Shown here: positions 6,284-6,453 of the stretch, piece after piece | How positions within the stretch are numbered: position 1 is the first letter of the stretch | Layout: every line of letters begins with the position of its first letter | Source of the DNA: JBFHNV01 sp965365655 | Lineage (GTDB): Bacteria > Pseudomonadota > Gammaproteobacteria > HK1 | Reading direction: 5' to 3' | NCBI GenBank assembly: GCA_965365655.1 | Contig: CBDUCN010000295.1 | Coordinates: 1 to 6,453 of the forward strand | Length of the DNA: 6,453 nucleotides | The notes under the pieces: generated by a model | What the model saw: only the letters and a program-made list of their open reading frames with translations | What the model was told of the DNA's origin: nothing | The model's database searches: none | Program-made: the position numbers and the translations under genes

Positions 6284-6289
6284 CTCCTT
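6284..6289 (-). promoter_or_regulatory. Ribosome binding site of the PEP-CTERM gene
   Basis: AAGGAG on the - strand, 9 nt before ATG 6274, decides between that start and the ATG at 6283. Confidence 0.7.
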
Positions 6290-6394
6290 GGCTGCCGCAT
6301 CGGGTCGGGGTGCCCGGGGTCGAGGCCGAACTGCCAAGCCGCAGCGGTTTCGTTGGTGTTTCTCGTCAGCTTCGCTACCGGGGCCAGGCCCGGG

Positions 6395-6410
6395 CGTGAT
6401 CCAGATCACG
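6395..6410. promoter_or_regulatory. CRP/FNR-family operator-like palindrome
   Basis: CGTGATCCAGATCACG is a perfect 16-bp palindrome (7-bp arms, 2-bp centre). It contains GTGA-N6-TCAC, the core of the CRP site consensus TGTGA-N6-TCACA, with C/G at the outermost positions. It lies 121 bp before the start of the PEP-CTERM gene and borders AT-rich DNA. It could activate that gene, or a rightward gene outside the window, in answer to cAMP or another CRP-family signal. No convincing -35/-10 pair could be placed. Confidence 0.6.
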
Positions 6411-6430
6411 AGCAAAATTCAGCAAAATCC
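6411..6430. repeat. Tandem 10-bp repeat next to the operator-like site
   Basis: AGCAAAATTC is followed directly by AGCAAAATCC: two 10-bp units differing at one base, one helical turn apart, touching the palindrome. They lie in a stretch (6411-6453) much richer in A/T than the rest of the window, typical of a promoter region. They could be half-sites for a second regulator or simply an AT-rich upstream element. Confidence 0.5.
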
Positions 6431-6453
6431 ATGCCCTGCGAATTTTCTTATTA

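Noticed and set aside
1..6453. CRISPR array, tRNA, rRNA, insertion sequence or integrase
   Set aside because: No regularly spaced repeats, cloverleaf, rRNA core sequence or transposase/integrase motif was seen on either strand. The only mobile-like trace is the REP-like palindrome.

Overview
The window is high-GC bacterial DNA (very G/C-rich third codon positions) from what looks like a proteobacterium. Three things suggest this: a PEP-CTERM/exosortase-type exported protein, a REP-like palindrome with a 'GGGGGACAGTTCACC' arm of a kind I associate with beta- and gammaproteobacterial genomes, and a CRP-like operator. I cannot name the genus.

Left part (1-1660): the 3' part of a PQQ-dependent sugar dehydrogenase gene enters from the left edge. 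After a gap of about 137 bp packed with three tandem perfect GC hairpins comes a small exported mono-haem c-type cytochrome, a plausible electron acceptor for the dehydrogenase. A TMEM220-family four-helix membrane protein is encoded on the opposite strand and overlaps the end of the cytochrome gene tail to tail by 31 bp.

Central part (1847-5191): this is the most interesting region, a compact piece of an ebo cluster on the + strand. It has eboD (a 3-dehydroquinate-synthase-like sugar phosphate cyclase), eboE (TIM-barrel 'metabolite traffic protein', joined to eboD by a TGATG stop/start overlap) and eboC (UbiA-like membrane prenyltransferase). ebo clusters are scattered through many bacteria and eustigmatophyte algal plastids. 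In Nostoc they are needed to move a scytonemin precursor to the periplasm, but their own product is unknown. The order here is D-E-C, and eboA, eboB and eboF are not in the window. The simplest reading is that EboD makes a cyclised sugar-derived headgroup, EboE modifies it, and EboC attaches it to a polyprenyl chain in the membrane. That scheme is inference.

A 25-bp-arm inverted repeat sits between eboE and eboC and ends 12 nt before the GTG start of eboC, where a ribosome binding site would be expected. A diverged half-copy of the same repeat follows the eboC stop codon, so eboC is bracketed by related repeats in the same orientation.

Right part (5192-6453): about 230 bp without a convincing gene, then a PEP-CTERM protein gene on the - strand, convergent with eboC. 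Upstream of it, near the right edge, lie a perfect 16-bp CRP-like palindrome and a 10-bp tandem repeat in unusually AT-rich DNA, which look like a control region for this gene and/or for a gene beyond the window. The 186-bp gap between the TMEM220 gene and eboD (1661-1846) holds only the two divergent 5' regions; I see no convincing promoter in it.
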